Shown piece after piece: positions 6,200 through 13,377 of a stretch of 14,661 nt of DNA. The notes beneath the pieces are model-generated. The model was not told where the DNA came from. It ran no database searches and saw nothing but the letters and a program-made list of their open reading frames with translations. This DNA is from Ruminococcaceae bacterium UBA945 (GTDB taxonomy: Bacteria; Bacillota; Clostridia; Oscillospirales; Acutalibacteraceae). Positions within the stretch are counted from its first letter, which is position 1. The number at the start of each line of letters is the position of its first letter. The stretch is from NCBI GenBank assembly GCA_002293315.1, contig DBCZ01000072.1:36055-50715 (forward strand), read 5' to 3'. The position numbers were made by a program, and so were the translations under genes.

Positions 6200-6730
6200 T
6201 TAGGTTTCTCCGTCCTCGTCACTGGCGTTATACGGTGTACTCTCATTGCCGCTTGGCGCGCTGCTGGTGACACCGGCATCAGTACCGGAGGTATCGCCGG
6301 ACGTCGGGTTCGGCGTGGGAGTGGTTTCTGTGCCGGAGCTTGAATCGCTGTCCAAGCTGTCTGCCTCCGTCTTTGTGATTTCCTGAATCTCGGCGTATTC
6401 TGAAGAGATAAACGCATCTCTTGTGCCGAACTTAATTCTGTACCAGCCGTTTTGCGCTTCGGCCACAAGTAGGATGAATTTATCGCCGTTTTCGGCTGTG
6501 CCGAGAACCTCGGCATCTGTGGAATCGTCTGCGCGCACATTGAGCCCCGACTCCGCACCCTTCACCACTGCCACCTTCACCATCTGCGGGGGTGCGGTGG
6601 GCGTTGGGGGAATCGTCGCCATAGACGAAGGCGTGCTGACGACAGAGGAAGCGGGTTTACCCTCGCCGCACGCGGCAAACAACGCCACGCATAAAAGCGC
6701 GGACAATACTACGCAGAAAACTTTCCTCAT
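6200..6730 (-). CDS. SH3b-domain lipoprotein, secreted
   Basis: 176 aa from ATG 6730, chosen because GAGGGG lies seven bases upstream; an earlier in-frame start at 6757 precedes the SD. Residues 1-20 are a lipoprotein signal (MRK, hydrophobic core, LFAAC with the lipidated Cys at 21). After a Ser/Thr/Pro linker, residues about 51-115 are a bacterial SH3 domain (GLNVRADDSTDAEVLGTAENG, then GWYRIKFG and AFISSEY), a fold that usually binds peptidoglycan or other wall components. Residues 120-176 are a low-complexity Ser/Thr/Pro/Asp tail without a domain. It is divergent from the MoxR operon. Exact function unknown; a wall-contacting lipoprotein is the conservative call. Confidence 0.88.
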   Translation of the reverse strand: MRKVFCVVLSALLCVALFAACGEGKPASSVVSTPSSMATIPPTPTAPPQMVKVAVVKGAESGLNVRADDSTDAEVLGTAENGDKFILLVAEAQNGWYRIKFGTRDAFISSEYAEIQEITKTEADSLDSDSSSGTETTPTPNPTSGDTSGTDAGVTSSAPSGNESTPYNASDEDGET

Positions 6731-6787
6731 ATCAACACCCCTCAATCGCATAATCAATCATAACAACAGCAGTTATCTGTTTAATCT

Positions 6788-6815
6788 ATTTTATCACATG
6801 GCGGGAAAAAGTCTA
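6788..6815 (-). promoter_or_regulatory. Promoter of the SH3b lipoprotein gene
   Basis: Minus strand TAGACT (6810-6815), 16-base spacer, TAAAAT (6788-6793). Acceptable but not strong. Confidence 0.5.
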
Positions 6816-6989
6816 CACAAATATCAATAATTTATGAAATATTTTTGCTTTTTTGCTGCTTTTCTGTCATAATCGCCACTCGTCATGACATTTGGGTGCC
6901 GAAATTCGCCCCGAATTGTGATTTTTCTGTGAATTCTTCGTGAAAGTTCACAGCTTTGCAACAAAAAGCTGTAAATTATATAGGTGTTG

Positions 6990-6998
6990 TGCTATACT
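6990..6998 (+). promoter_or_regulatory. Extended -10 promoter of the MoxR operon
   Basis: TGCTATACT at 6990-6998 is an extended -10 element; no good -35 is seen (TGTAAA at 6970-6975 is weak). Upstream, 6934-6971 holds two short inverted repeats (TGTGAA/TTCACA and CAGCTTT/AAAGCTG) that could be operator or structural elements. Confidence 0.55.
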
Positions 6999-7046
6999 AT
7001 GAAAAGATTACCATTATTGTAATTATATCTTTCGCAGAGGTGAAGA

Positions 7047-7994
7047 ATGGATAAGCAACAGGCAATATCATTACTTGAAGAAATAAGGGCAAATATCAGC
7101 AAGAGAATAATCGGAAAAGACAAGGTCATCGACGAGGTGCTCATCTGCCTGATTTGCGGCGGGCACGCCTTGATTGAAGACGTCCCCGGTCTGGGGAAAA
7201 CGACTCTTATCTCGGCGCTTGCGAAAAGCACGAGCTGCTCTTTTCAGAGAATCCAGTTTACGCCGGACGTTCTCCCGTCAGACATAACAGGCTTCAATAT
7301 GTTCCAGATGCAAACGAGCGAAAAGATATTCCACCCGGGGGCGGTAATGAACCAAATTCTGCTTGCAGATGAAATTAACCGCACCGGCCCGAAAACGCAG
7401 TCTGCGCTTTTGCAGGCCATGCAGGAGAATCAGGTGACGGTTGACAACGAAACCCACGACCTTCCCGCGCCCTTCCTCGTTTTCGCAACGCAGAATCCAA
7501 TTGAGATGACGGGCACCTTCCCTTTGCCGGAGGCTCAGCTTGACCGCTTCCTGCTGCGCATTTCTGTGGGCTACCCCGGCAAGGAGGATGAGGTTAACAT
7601 TCTCGAATCCAACCAGAATAAATTCACCGAAATAGAGATTTCCTCTGTGTGCTCAGCCGAAGACGTCGTCGAAATCCAGAAGGTGGTGGACGAAGTGCGA
7701 AGCGTGCGTGAGATAAAGGAATATATCGTTTCCATCGCAGAGGCCACCCGGCGCCACAGCGACATCGCTCTTGGCCTCAGCCCGCGCGGCTCAATCGCGC
7801 TGTTGCGCGCGTCAATGGGCAGAGCGCTGCTCTCCGGCAGAAGCTTTGTAATACCGGACGACGTTCAGCAGATGGCGGCCTCTGTCATCGCGCACAGAAT
7901 TATCCTTGAGGCCTCTGCCGTTATCCTTGAGGTTTCGCCTCAGAAAATCATCAAAGACATCTTGGAAAAGCTGCCGGTACCCGGAATAGACTAA
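7047..7994 (+). CDS. MoxR-family AAA+ ATPase
   Basis: 315 aa from ATG 7047 with AGAGGTG upstream. AAA_3 core: Walker A VPGLGKTT (46-53), Walker B ILLADEINR (104-112), sensor FATQNPIEMTGTFPLPEAQLDRF (146-168), then the lid with GLSPRGSIALLRASMGRALLSG. MoxR ATPases act as chaperone-like remodelers, and genes of this subfamily are habitually followed by DUF58 and a transmembrane transglutaminase, exactly as here. The stop overlaps the next start (TAATG), indicating translational coupling. Substrate unknown. Complete and of usual length. Confidence 0.95.
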   Translation: MDKQQAISLLEEIRANISKRIIGKDKVIDEVLICLICGGHALIEDVPGLGKTTLISALAKSTSCSFQRIQFTPDVLPSDITGFNMFQMQTSEKIFHPGAVMNQILLADEINRTGPKTQSALLQAMQENQVTVDNETHDLPAPFLVFATQNPIEMTGTFPLPEAQLDRFLLRISVGYPGKEDEVNILESNQNKFTEIEISSVCSAEDVVEIQKVVDEVRSVREIKEYIVSIAEATRRHSDIALGLSPRGSIALLRASMGRALLSGRSFVIPDDVQQMAASVIAHRIILEASAVILEVSPQKIIKDILEKLPVPGID

Positions 7995-9172
7995 TGAGAA
8001 GAATACATGTTTTCTACATTGCAATATTAGGCATATTTCTGTTTTTTGCGCTTCTCACAGGGAGAAGGGAATTCTTCCTGTGCTTTTTCATTGTGCTTGC
8101 GCTTGCCCCGATTGCTCTTCTGTTGAATCTCTGGACATACTGGAAGCTGAATTTCACGCAAAAGCTTTCGGCGGAGCGCGTTGCAAAAGAGGGAGATGCC
8201 TCCTTGAACATCACCGTCGAGAACAACAAGCCCTTCGGCTTCAAGGATATGAAGCTGCATGTGAGGCTCATGCCCACGCAGGAGGATAAAGAGCTTGAGG
8301 TCGAGCTTAAGCCGAATTATTCGGTAAGCTTCAATCTGGCTTTAGACTGCAAATATCGCGGCATCTACCGCGTGGGGATTTCAAAGCTGGAGGTGACAGA
8401 CATCTTCGGCTTTTTCCACATGACCTACGACTTTGACAAGCGCAATCACTACGCCTTGCTGAGGCAGCGCGTATATCCGCGCGTGCTGAATCTTCAAAGC
8501 GGCAAGTTTATTGAAGACGACATGCGCGTGAAGGTGGCCATCTCGAATGAAATCGCGGAGTTCGGCGACTCCTTCGCCGCCCTGCGCAATTATCGAATCG
8601 GCGACCCGATTAAGCGAATCCACTGGCCGGCCGCCGCCAGGAAAAACGAGCTGTTCGTCAAGACCTATGACGCCCCGATTGAATCTGTCGCGCTTATTAT
8701 TGTTGATACCTCCGTCGGCGGCTTTGAAGGCGAAAACTGCCTTAAATATGCCGATATGGCGTGCGAAAGTGCTATCGCGATAGCCAAGGCCACCTCCTCG
8801 ATGGGTTACGCAACGCATGTTACAGACATCTCGCTGAGCAAGTATTACACATGGAAGTCGAAGCGCCAGAGCCTGAATATTCTTGTTGAAAAGCTAACAG
8901 AGCTGCCTTTTTCGAGCGAAACCCGCCCGATTGAAGTTCTGCGCGCCATAGAGAAGACGGAAAAAAACATCGACACTGTATACTTCATCACGCATAAGCA
9001 AGAGCCAAAGTTTGAGCAGTATCTCCTCGGCCTTCTCCCGGGCGCGGCGCGGCTGAGCCTGATTTGCATAAGCGACGCCGAGCAGAAAAGCGCGGCGCCG
9101 TCCACGCGCGTGAACTGCACAAATCTTATCTTCGGTGAAAACATAGTCTCAAAGCTGGGAGGTGCGTTATAA
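7994..9172 (+). CDS. DUF58 domain-containing membrane protein
   Basis: 392 aa from ATG 7994, overlapping the moxR-type stop by one base. Two hydrophobic helices lie at about residues 6-24 and 28-50, then a soluble beta-rich region, then the DUF58 signature near 198-225 (NYRIGDPIKRIHWPAAARKN, followed by ELFVKTYDAP). The region after it (SVALIIVDTSVGG) is von Willebrand A-like, as common in this family. DUF58 proteins are the regular partner of MoxR ATPases and membrane transglutaminases; the biochemical role is not established. The end overlaps the probable true start of the next gene. Confidence 0.93.
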   Translation: MRRIHVFYIAILGIFLFFALLTGRREFFLCFFIVLALAPIALLLNLWTYWKLNFTQKLSAERVAKEGDASLNITVENNKPFGFKDMKLHVRLMPTQEDKELEVELKPNYSVSFNLALDCKYRGIYRVGISKLEVTDIFGFFHMTYDFDKRNHYALLRQRVYPRVLNLQSGKFIEDDMRVKVAISNEIAEFGDSFAALRNYRIGDPIKRIHWPAAARKNELFVKTYDAPIESVALIIVDTSVGGFEGENCLKYADMACESAIAIAKATSSMGYATHVTDISLSKYYTWKSKRQSLNILVEKLTELPFSSETRPIEVLRAIEKTEKNIDTVYFITHKQEPKFEQYLLGLLPGAARLSLICISDAEQKSAAPSTRVNCTNLIFGENIVSKLGGAL

Positions 9173-9216
9173 CGGAACATTCGGCAATTAAAAGAGAAGG
9201 CTCGTTAAGCGTCGGC

Positions 9217-11766
9217 TTGAGAGAAAAAGGCCTCACCGCGGCGGTGGATTTTCTTTGCATTTATCTCATCGCACTGGGTATGTACACGGCATATATCTCT
9301 GTGTCCTACTGGGAGCTGCCCATAGCCACATGCCTGTGGTATGTTCTTGTGCCTGTCATCGCATACTTTCTCTTGAGCATCAGATGGTGGATTGCCCCCG
9401 CGCTTTTGGCAGTTATCGCTTTCGCCATCTACATTTGGCTTCGGGAGACCGATAACATCGAGCCTCTGCTTGAATATATACGCTATTATATTGACTGGCT
9501 TCTGATTAAGGGCGCGCCGCCCGATGAATATATTAAGAGCATGAACGGCGACGACATGCTTCTGTTCGGCGTGGCTGTCTTGATGAGCTTGCTTGTCTTC
9601 ATCATGGTGCGCTATACGTTTTCATTTATTTTGATTCTCGCGGCAAACGTCACCTTTTTTATCTTGCTGCTCACATGGCGCGATGTGGATATAATCCTTT
9701 CAATCCTGCTGTCTGTAGCGGGGCTGATTATACTGCTACCGCGGATTTACGTTCGCCATTTCGAGCGGAAAAAGCGAAAGCAAGGCAAAAAAGACGGCAT
9801 ACCCGAAAGCAAAACGCCCCGCGTATCGCGTGTGTATATGCAATTGTTCGCCATTCCCATTGCCGCGCTGGTAGTTCTTCTTTTTCAGCTGGTCATTCCG
9901 CAGGACACCTCGGGCTGGAAGTCTGAAGACCTCAATTATCTCGCCGATGACATCTCTAACATGATTGACCCCTTCGGTGGTGAAGTGGGTGCGGGAGCGG
10001 GCTCAAACTTCAGCTTGTCGTCCGTAGGCTTCCAGCCTAACAACGGAGCTCTGGGCGGCCCGGTGTCTCCATCGTCGGCGCGGGTTCTGCAAATTGAATC
10101 CATCTACCGCCCTCCGCTTTTTAAGGGTGCGGTTTTCGATGAATACACAGGCACAAGCTGGCGCACCAACAGGGATATAAATGACGGCGATATCCGCTTC
10201 AACGGCCTGAATGCCGACACATACCGCAGCCGAGTTTTCGCAGGCAAAAACTACTCCACCACCATTGCCACAGAGCTGTATGAAATCCTCACCGAGCGCG
10301 CGGAGTATGAGGTGACCTATCTCAATGACCGCAACACCACGATTTTTAACCCGGGTTGGAACCCGAGCTTTGACTTTGAGCATAACGGGCTTGAAAAGCA
10401 AATCTATTTCAATATGCGCGGTGAAACATATAATCATCGCAGATTCCCCGCAGGAACTACGATGACAGTTCAGGCTGACACATGGCGATACAGAACTGAG
10501 AGCTTTGATGAAGATTTCGTCAAGCTTGAGCAGGCGCTGATTGACGAGCCGGACGAAGCCTTTGACGGAATGCTCGAGCGCTATACCGATGTGCCTGCGG
10601 GCTTAAAAGGCCGCATTGAGAGAATGTTTCCGGAACTCGGCTTAAAGGCGCTTCAAGACGGGGAAGAAGTTTTTTTGGAGGGATATAATTCTGCGGGCGG
10701 TTTCGTTTTTGATGAAAACACCGGCTATGGCTCGTTTGTTCTCCAAAATGAAGACGACAGAAGCGACGTAATAATAGGCGGGAATTCGCCTGAGGGGCAA
10801 ACTATTACCACGAATATGTATTCCTTGGATTTTGAAAGCATGTTTGAACTTCTCACGCCGTATCAAAAGGCCGTCGCCATAAGAAAATATCTCACGGGTA
10901 ATTTCACGTACACACTCACGCCGAGCGAAGTTCCGCCTGACGTGGACTTCGTTGAGCATTTCTTCAACACGCGCGAGGGTTATTGCACCTATTATGCCTC
11001 CGCGATGGTCATGATGGCGCGCACCGCCGGAATCCCCGCCCGCTATGTCACGGGCTTCGGGCTCACGCAGGCGGATATTCCCGCGCAGAGCGAGGTAATC
11101 AGCTTCACGTATTTTGCGCTCAATTCTACGGCTCACGCATGGGCGGAGCTATATTTCGAGGGAATCGGCTGGGTGGATTTCGACCCACTCGGCTGGAACG
11201 ATTCCGAGGCCAACCCCAACGTCAATTTTGAAGGCATGGATGAAGCGGAGCCCACGCCGTCACCGACGCCCGAAGCCGCCACGCCTACGCCTGCACCCAT
11301 TGAAAGCGAAGACGAGCAAAATCTGAATGACGCCGAAAACGCTCGCTTCATGACTATCGTGTGGGTAAGCGTCTCGGTTATCGTATTGATACTCGCGGCG
11401 CTGATTTTCTTCAGAATCCGCCGCGGAAAGTCGATGAACAAGAAGCTCGAGAGCGGTGAGAGAACGCCCTCGCAGAAGATGGATATTCTCTTTAAAGACA
11501 TAATGCTGCAGCTTCGCATTCTCGGAATTAAGCCCGGAACAGGTGATACGCTCTTTGCCTTTGCTTGGCGCGTGGATAAGGAGATGAACCGTTATAAGTC
11601 GGCGTTCGCTGACATCGCAAGGATTCAGGTCAATTCAAAATACGGCGAAATCCCGCCAACCGAAGCCGAATTCTTTGCTGCGAGGAAATACCATGAATCT
11701 CTTGAAGAGCGCGTGCAAATCCGCCTCGGCAAGTTTAAGTATTTCATCAAAAGAGGAAAACGATAA
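9217..11766 (+). CDS. Transmembrane transglutaminase-like protein (TgpA/DUF3488 type)
   Basis: 849 aa if counted from TTG 9217. Several N-terminal membrane helices (residues about 9-190) are followed by a large extracytoplasmic domain with a transglutaminase core near 560-665: Cys590 in GYCTYYASAMVMMA, His640 in AHAWAEL, Asp656 in VDFDPLGW form the expected triad. A Pro/Thr-rich linker (PTPSPTPEAATPTPAP) precedes a last helix (about 710-732) and a cytoplasmic tail resembling DUF4129. The family is the third member of the MoxR-DUF58-transglutaminase set and is expected to process or cross-link exported proteins. The start is uncertain: TTG 9217 has no Shine-Dalgarno, while GGGAGGTG at 9158-9164 precedes an in-frame ATA at 9169 overlapping the upstream stop. 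No in-frame ATG/GTG/TTG lies between. Confidence 0.9.
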   Translation: MREKGLTAAVDFLCIYLIALGMYTAYISVSYWELPIATCLWYVLVPVIAYFLLSIRWWIAPALLAVIAFAIYIWLRETDNIEPLLEYIRYYIDWLLIKGAPPDEYIKSMNGDDMLLFGVAVLMSLLVFIMVRYTFSFILILAANVTFFILLLTWRDVDIILSILLSVAGLIILLPRIYVRHFERKKRKQGKKDGIPESKTPRVSRVYMQLFAIPIAALVVLLFQLVIPQDTSGWKSEDLNYLADDISNMIDPFGGEVGAGAGSNFSLSSVGFQPNNGALGGPVSPSSARVLQIESIYRPPLFKGAVFDEYTGTSWRTNRDINDGDIRFNGLNADTYRSRVFAGKNYSTTIATELYEILTERAEYEVTYLNDRNTTIFNPGWNPSFDFEHNGLEKQIYFNMRGETYNHRRFPAGTTMTVQADTWRYRTESFDEDFVKLEQALIDEPDEAFDGMLERYTDVPAGLKGRIERMFPELGLKALQDGEEVFLEGYNSAGGFVFDENTGYGSFVLQNEDDRSDVIIGGNSPEGQTITTNMYSLDFESMFELLTPYQKAVAIRKYLTGNFTYTLTPSEVPPDVDFVEHFFNTREGYCTYYASAMVMMARTAGIPARYVTGFGLTQADIPAQSEVISFTYFALNSTAHAWAELYFEGIGWVDFDPLGWNDSEANPNVNFEGMDEAEPTPSPTPEAATPTPAPIESEDEQNLNDAENARFMTIVWVSVSVIVLILAALIFFRIRRGKSMNKKLESGERTPSQKMDILFKDIMLQLRILGIKPGTGDTLFAFAWRVDKEMNRYKSAFADIARIQVNSKYGEIPPTEAEFFAARKYHESLEERVQIRLGKFKYFIKRGKR

Positions 11767-11838
11767 GGGCAATGGAGAGTGGACAATTGATAATTGATAA
11801 TGGATAGTGAAGGGCAAGGACATAAGGGCGATAAGCTT
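11765..11838 (+). repeat. Dispersed AAGGGC/AATTGACA repeat, copy C
   Basis: It begins inside the stop codon of the transglutaminase gene (TAAGGGCAATGG) and continues with GGACAATTGATAATTGATAATGG, GTGAAGGGC and CATAAGGGCG. It has the same opening as copy E, which also begins in a CGATAAGGGCAAT stop context. Confidence 0.65.
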
Positions 11839-11841
11839 TGC

Positions 11842-11878
11842 AATAAAGAAAAGCACCACATCCCTTGAGGGTTGTGAT
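11842..11878 (-). terminator. Terminator behind the truncated tRNA copy
   Basis: On the minus strand ATCACA-A-CCC (11878-11869 region) pairs with GGG-A-TGTGGT, with loop TCAA, followed by GCTTTTCTTTATT (11842-11854). It is a weaker relative of the terminator behind the intact tRNA. Confidence 0.6.
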
Positions 11879-11880
11879 AC

Positions 11881-11904
11881 ATGGAGCTGGTGAACGGATT
11901 CGAA
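11881..11904 (-). pseudogene. Truncated tRNA-Thr 3' end (T-loop, acceptor strand, CCA)
   Basis: 24 bases are identical to the 3' end of the intact tRNA-Thr (12077-12100), covering TTCGAATCC to CCA. Counting the start of the terminator stem, 31 of 33 bases match (11872-11904 against 12068-12100). The identity stops abruptly in the T-loop; no D-arm or anticodon arm follows, so it cannot encode a tRNA. Confidence 0.8.
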
Positions 11905-12009
11905 AAGTCGCAAAACTGCGTTTTGCTTACTTCTAGCGTCAGTCACGCTTCGCTTAGCGTCAGTTGCACTGCCGCTATGACTGCCGCCATGCCTAAAGGT
12001 TCGAATCCG
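11895..12009. repeat. 115-bp palindrome-rich insert bounded by a 10-bp inverted repeat
   Basis: CGGATTCGAA (11895-11904) and its exact complement TTCGAATCCG (12000-12009) enclose a segment with a 7-bp hairpin (GCAAAAC 11910-11916 with GTTTTGC 11920-11926) and direct repeats TAGCGTCAGT (11934-11943, 11955-11964) and ACTGCCGC. No coding content. It may be a small structured repeat inserted in a former tRNA copy. Confidence 0.5.
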
Positions 12010-12022
12010 ATAGGCTTTATGT

Positions 12023-12078
12023 AAAAAAGAAAAATCCATCACATGCGAGAAGCCAAGAGCTTCAAGTTTGTGATGGAT
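12023..12078 (-). terminator. tRNA-Thr terminator
   Basis: A perfect 10-bp outer stem (12034-12043 with 12069-12078) and an inner stem GAAGC/GCTTC (12049-12053 with 12059-12063) are followed on the minus strand by TTTTTCTTTTTT. The outer stem begins within the encoded CCA. Confidence 0.88.
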
Positions 12079-12153
12079 GGAGCTGGTGAACGGATTCGAA
12101 CCCCTGACCTGCTGATTACAAATCAGCTGCTCTACCAGCTGAGCTACACCAGC
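12078..12153 (-). tRNA. tRNA-Thr (anticodon TGT)
   Basis: A 76-base cloverleaf with encoded CCA: acceptor GCTGGTG/CACCAGC, discriminator T, D-stem GCTC/GAGC, anticodon stem GCTGA/TCAGC with loop TTTGTAA and anticodon TGT reading ACA. The T arm has the standard TTCGAAT loop; its stem AGGGG/CCGTT contains one G-G opposition and one G-U pair, a slight weakness. It is transcribed from a consensus promoter 25 bases upstream. Confidence 0.95.
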
Positions 12154-12184
12154 GCTCCAATCGCCAATTACGACGACGGGATTT

Positions 12185-12213
12185 ATTATAATCTATGACT
12201 CCTGCTTTGTCAA
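12185..12213 (-). promoter_or_regulatory. tRNA-Thr promoter
   Basis: Minus strand TTGACA (12208-12213), exactly 17 bases, TATAAT (12185-12190): perfect consensus. Predicted start near 12178. A second TTGACA (12215-12220) sits just upstream and belongs to the dispersed repeat. Confidence 0.88.
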
Positions 12214-12231
12214 CTGTCAATTATGCGCATA
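12208..12231 (-). repeat. Dispersed AATTGACA repeat, copy D (short)
   Basis: Read on the minus strand: ATGCGCATAATTGACAGTTGACA. It shares ATGCGCATAAT with copy E and AATTGACAGTT with copy B. It provides the -35 box of the tRNA promoter. Confidence 0.55.
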
Positions 12232-12491
12232 GCTGTACTTATTATCATTCATCAACTCACCTCATACCCTTGTATTTTCGCCATTTTTGTAGTAAAATGC
12301 AGATGTATCATAGCTTTCCGCTGGATTCACACATTGGAAAGCAGTTGCTATAATTCCATTAAGTTTACATAAAAATGGTATTCTTCCTGGATTCAACGGA
12401 AAATATGGTAACCAAATATTGATATGAATATCTCATAACTGCCCCTTGTTGTAGTGATATCAAGTTTTTCGAAGAAATATCTGGAAAAGAC
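12232..12491. other. Gene-free stretch with two related hairpins
   Basis: About 260 bases of AT-rich sequence without a credible reading frame. Two stem-loops share CTGGATTCA in the loop: 12313-12342 (GCTTTCC/GGAAAGC) and 12384-12402 (TTCC/GGAA). Their meaning is unknown. A weak TTGTAT-N17-TAAAAT promoter-like pair lies at about 12272-12300 on the plus strand. Confidence 0.4.
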
Positions 12492-12521
12492 TTGAAAAAC
12501 TTATGTAGACTAGTGTATAAT
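12492..12521 (+). promoter_or_regulatory. Promoter of the divIC-yabR pair
   Basis: TTGAAA (12492-12497), 18-base spacer, TATAAT (12516-12521), giving a start near 12528 and a leader of about 45 bases. Confidence 0.75.
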
Positions 12522-12572
12522 ACATAAATACACAAGCCTTACAATTAGTTTACAGAAATGCAGAGGGAAGTT

Positions 12573-12875
12573 ATGCGTGAGATAAAGACAAAAAAGTATA
12601 GAGGCAGTCTCATTCTGAAATTAGCGATAGCCTGTTTTGCTGTTTTTCTCATCGTTTCGCTTCTGACGCAGCGGACGCAAATCAGCGAGAAGAGAGTGGA
12701 GCTTCAGGAGCTTCAGGAGAATCTCAAGGTGCAGCAAAATGTTAACGACGAACTCCTCTACTCGCTCGAAAATGATTTAGATATCGCAGATTACGCAGAG
12801 CGGGCGGCCAGAAGAGACTTCAACTATGCGAAACCACAGGAGAAAATTTTCATCAATGTAGGCGGAAGCGACTAA
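12573..12875 (+). CDS. divIC: Septum formation initiator family protein (DivIC/FtsB-like)
   Basis: 100 aa from ATG 12573, placed behind AGAGGGAAGTT; the ATG at 12558 precedes that site. A short basic N-terminus (MREIKTKKYRG), one transmembrane helix (about 12-32), a coiled coil (about 36-68, ELQELQENLKVQQNVNDELL) and the family's C-terminal IADYAERAARRDFNYAKPQEKIF give the bitopic FtsB/DivIC/FtsL architecture. These proteins form the FtsL-DivIC-DivIB divisome subcomplex at the division septum. The next gene encodes an S1 protein, as with yabR after divIC in Bacillus, which supports DivIC over FtsL. Confidence 0.88.
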   Translation: MREIKTKKYRGSLILKLAIACFAVFLIVSLLTQRTQISEKRVELQELQENLKVQQNVNDELLYSLENDLDIADYAERAARRDFNYAKPQEKIFINVGGSD

Positions 12876-12897
12876 GTGTGCGGGGTAAAAAGAATAA

Positions 12898-13377
12898 ATG
12901 CGGCTTGAGGTTGACGGGATTTACGAGGGAAAGGTAAAAAGTATTACAAAATACGGTGCCTTTGTCAGTTTTGAAAACGGACAGTCCGGAATGGTTCACA
13001 TTTCGGAGGTTTCGTCTAGCTTTGTAAGCGAAATCAAGGATTTCCTCCAGGAAGGGCAGAGCGTCAAGGTAAAGGTGCTGAGCATCGGAGATGACGGCAA
13101 AATCAGCCTTTCGATAAAGAAAGCCGATGAAAACTATGTTCCGTCAGACAAGAGAAATGACAGAAAAGCCAAACCGCAGAGGCGCCCGTTTGTAAGCAAG
13201 CCCCCTGCACCCATGCCCGGTAAGCCCGGCGATTTTGAGTGGACCTCATCAAAGAATAATTCCGGCAGTTTTGAGGATATGATGTCCAAATTCAAGCAAA
13301 ACAGCGAGGAGAAAATCTCCGAATTAAAGAAAGCCAACGACGTCGGCAAGGGATATTCCAGACGCGGCAGACGATAA
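12898..13377 (+). CDS. S1 RNA-binding domain protein, YabR-like
   Basis: 159 aa from ATG 12898, 22 bases after divIC; the Shine-Dalgarno is weak (GGGG about 11 bases upstream), but the S1 domain starts at residue 3 so no later start is possible. Residues 3-76 are an S1 OB-fold: GIYEGKVKSITKYGAFVSF, GMVHISEVS, VKVKVLSIGDDGKISLSIKK. The rest is a low-complexity basic tail (RRPFVSKPPAPMPGKPGDF ... GYSRRGRR), likely disordered and RNA-binding. Family members such as YabR associate with ribosomes or RNA; precise function unknown. The stop codon lies inside copy E of the dispersed repeat, and a terminator follows at 13477. Confidence 0.9.
   Translation: MRLEVDGIYEGKVKSITKYGAFVSFENGQSGMVHISEVSSSFVSEIKDFLQEGQSVKVKVLSIGDDGKISLSIKKADENYVPSDKRNDRKAKPQRRPFVSKPPAPMPGKPGDFEWTSSKNNSGSFEDMMSKFKQNSEEKISELKKANDVGKGYSRRGRR

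Noticed and set aside
11625..12042. Minus-strand frames of 85 and 135 aa downstream of the tRNA
   Set aside because: They run through a truncated tRNA, two terminators and a dispersed repeat into the antisense of the transglutaminase gene.
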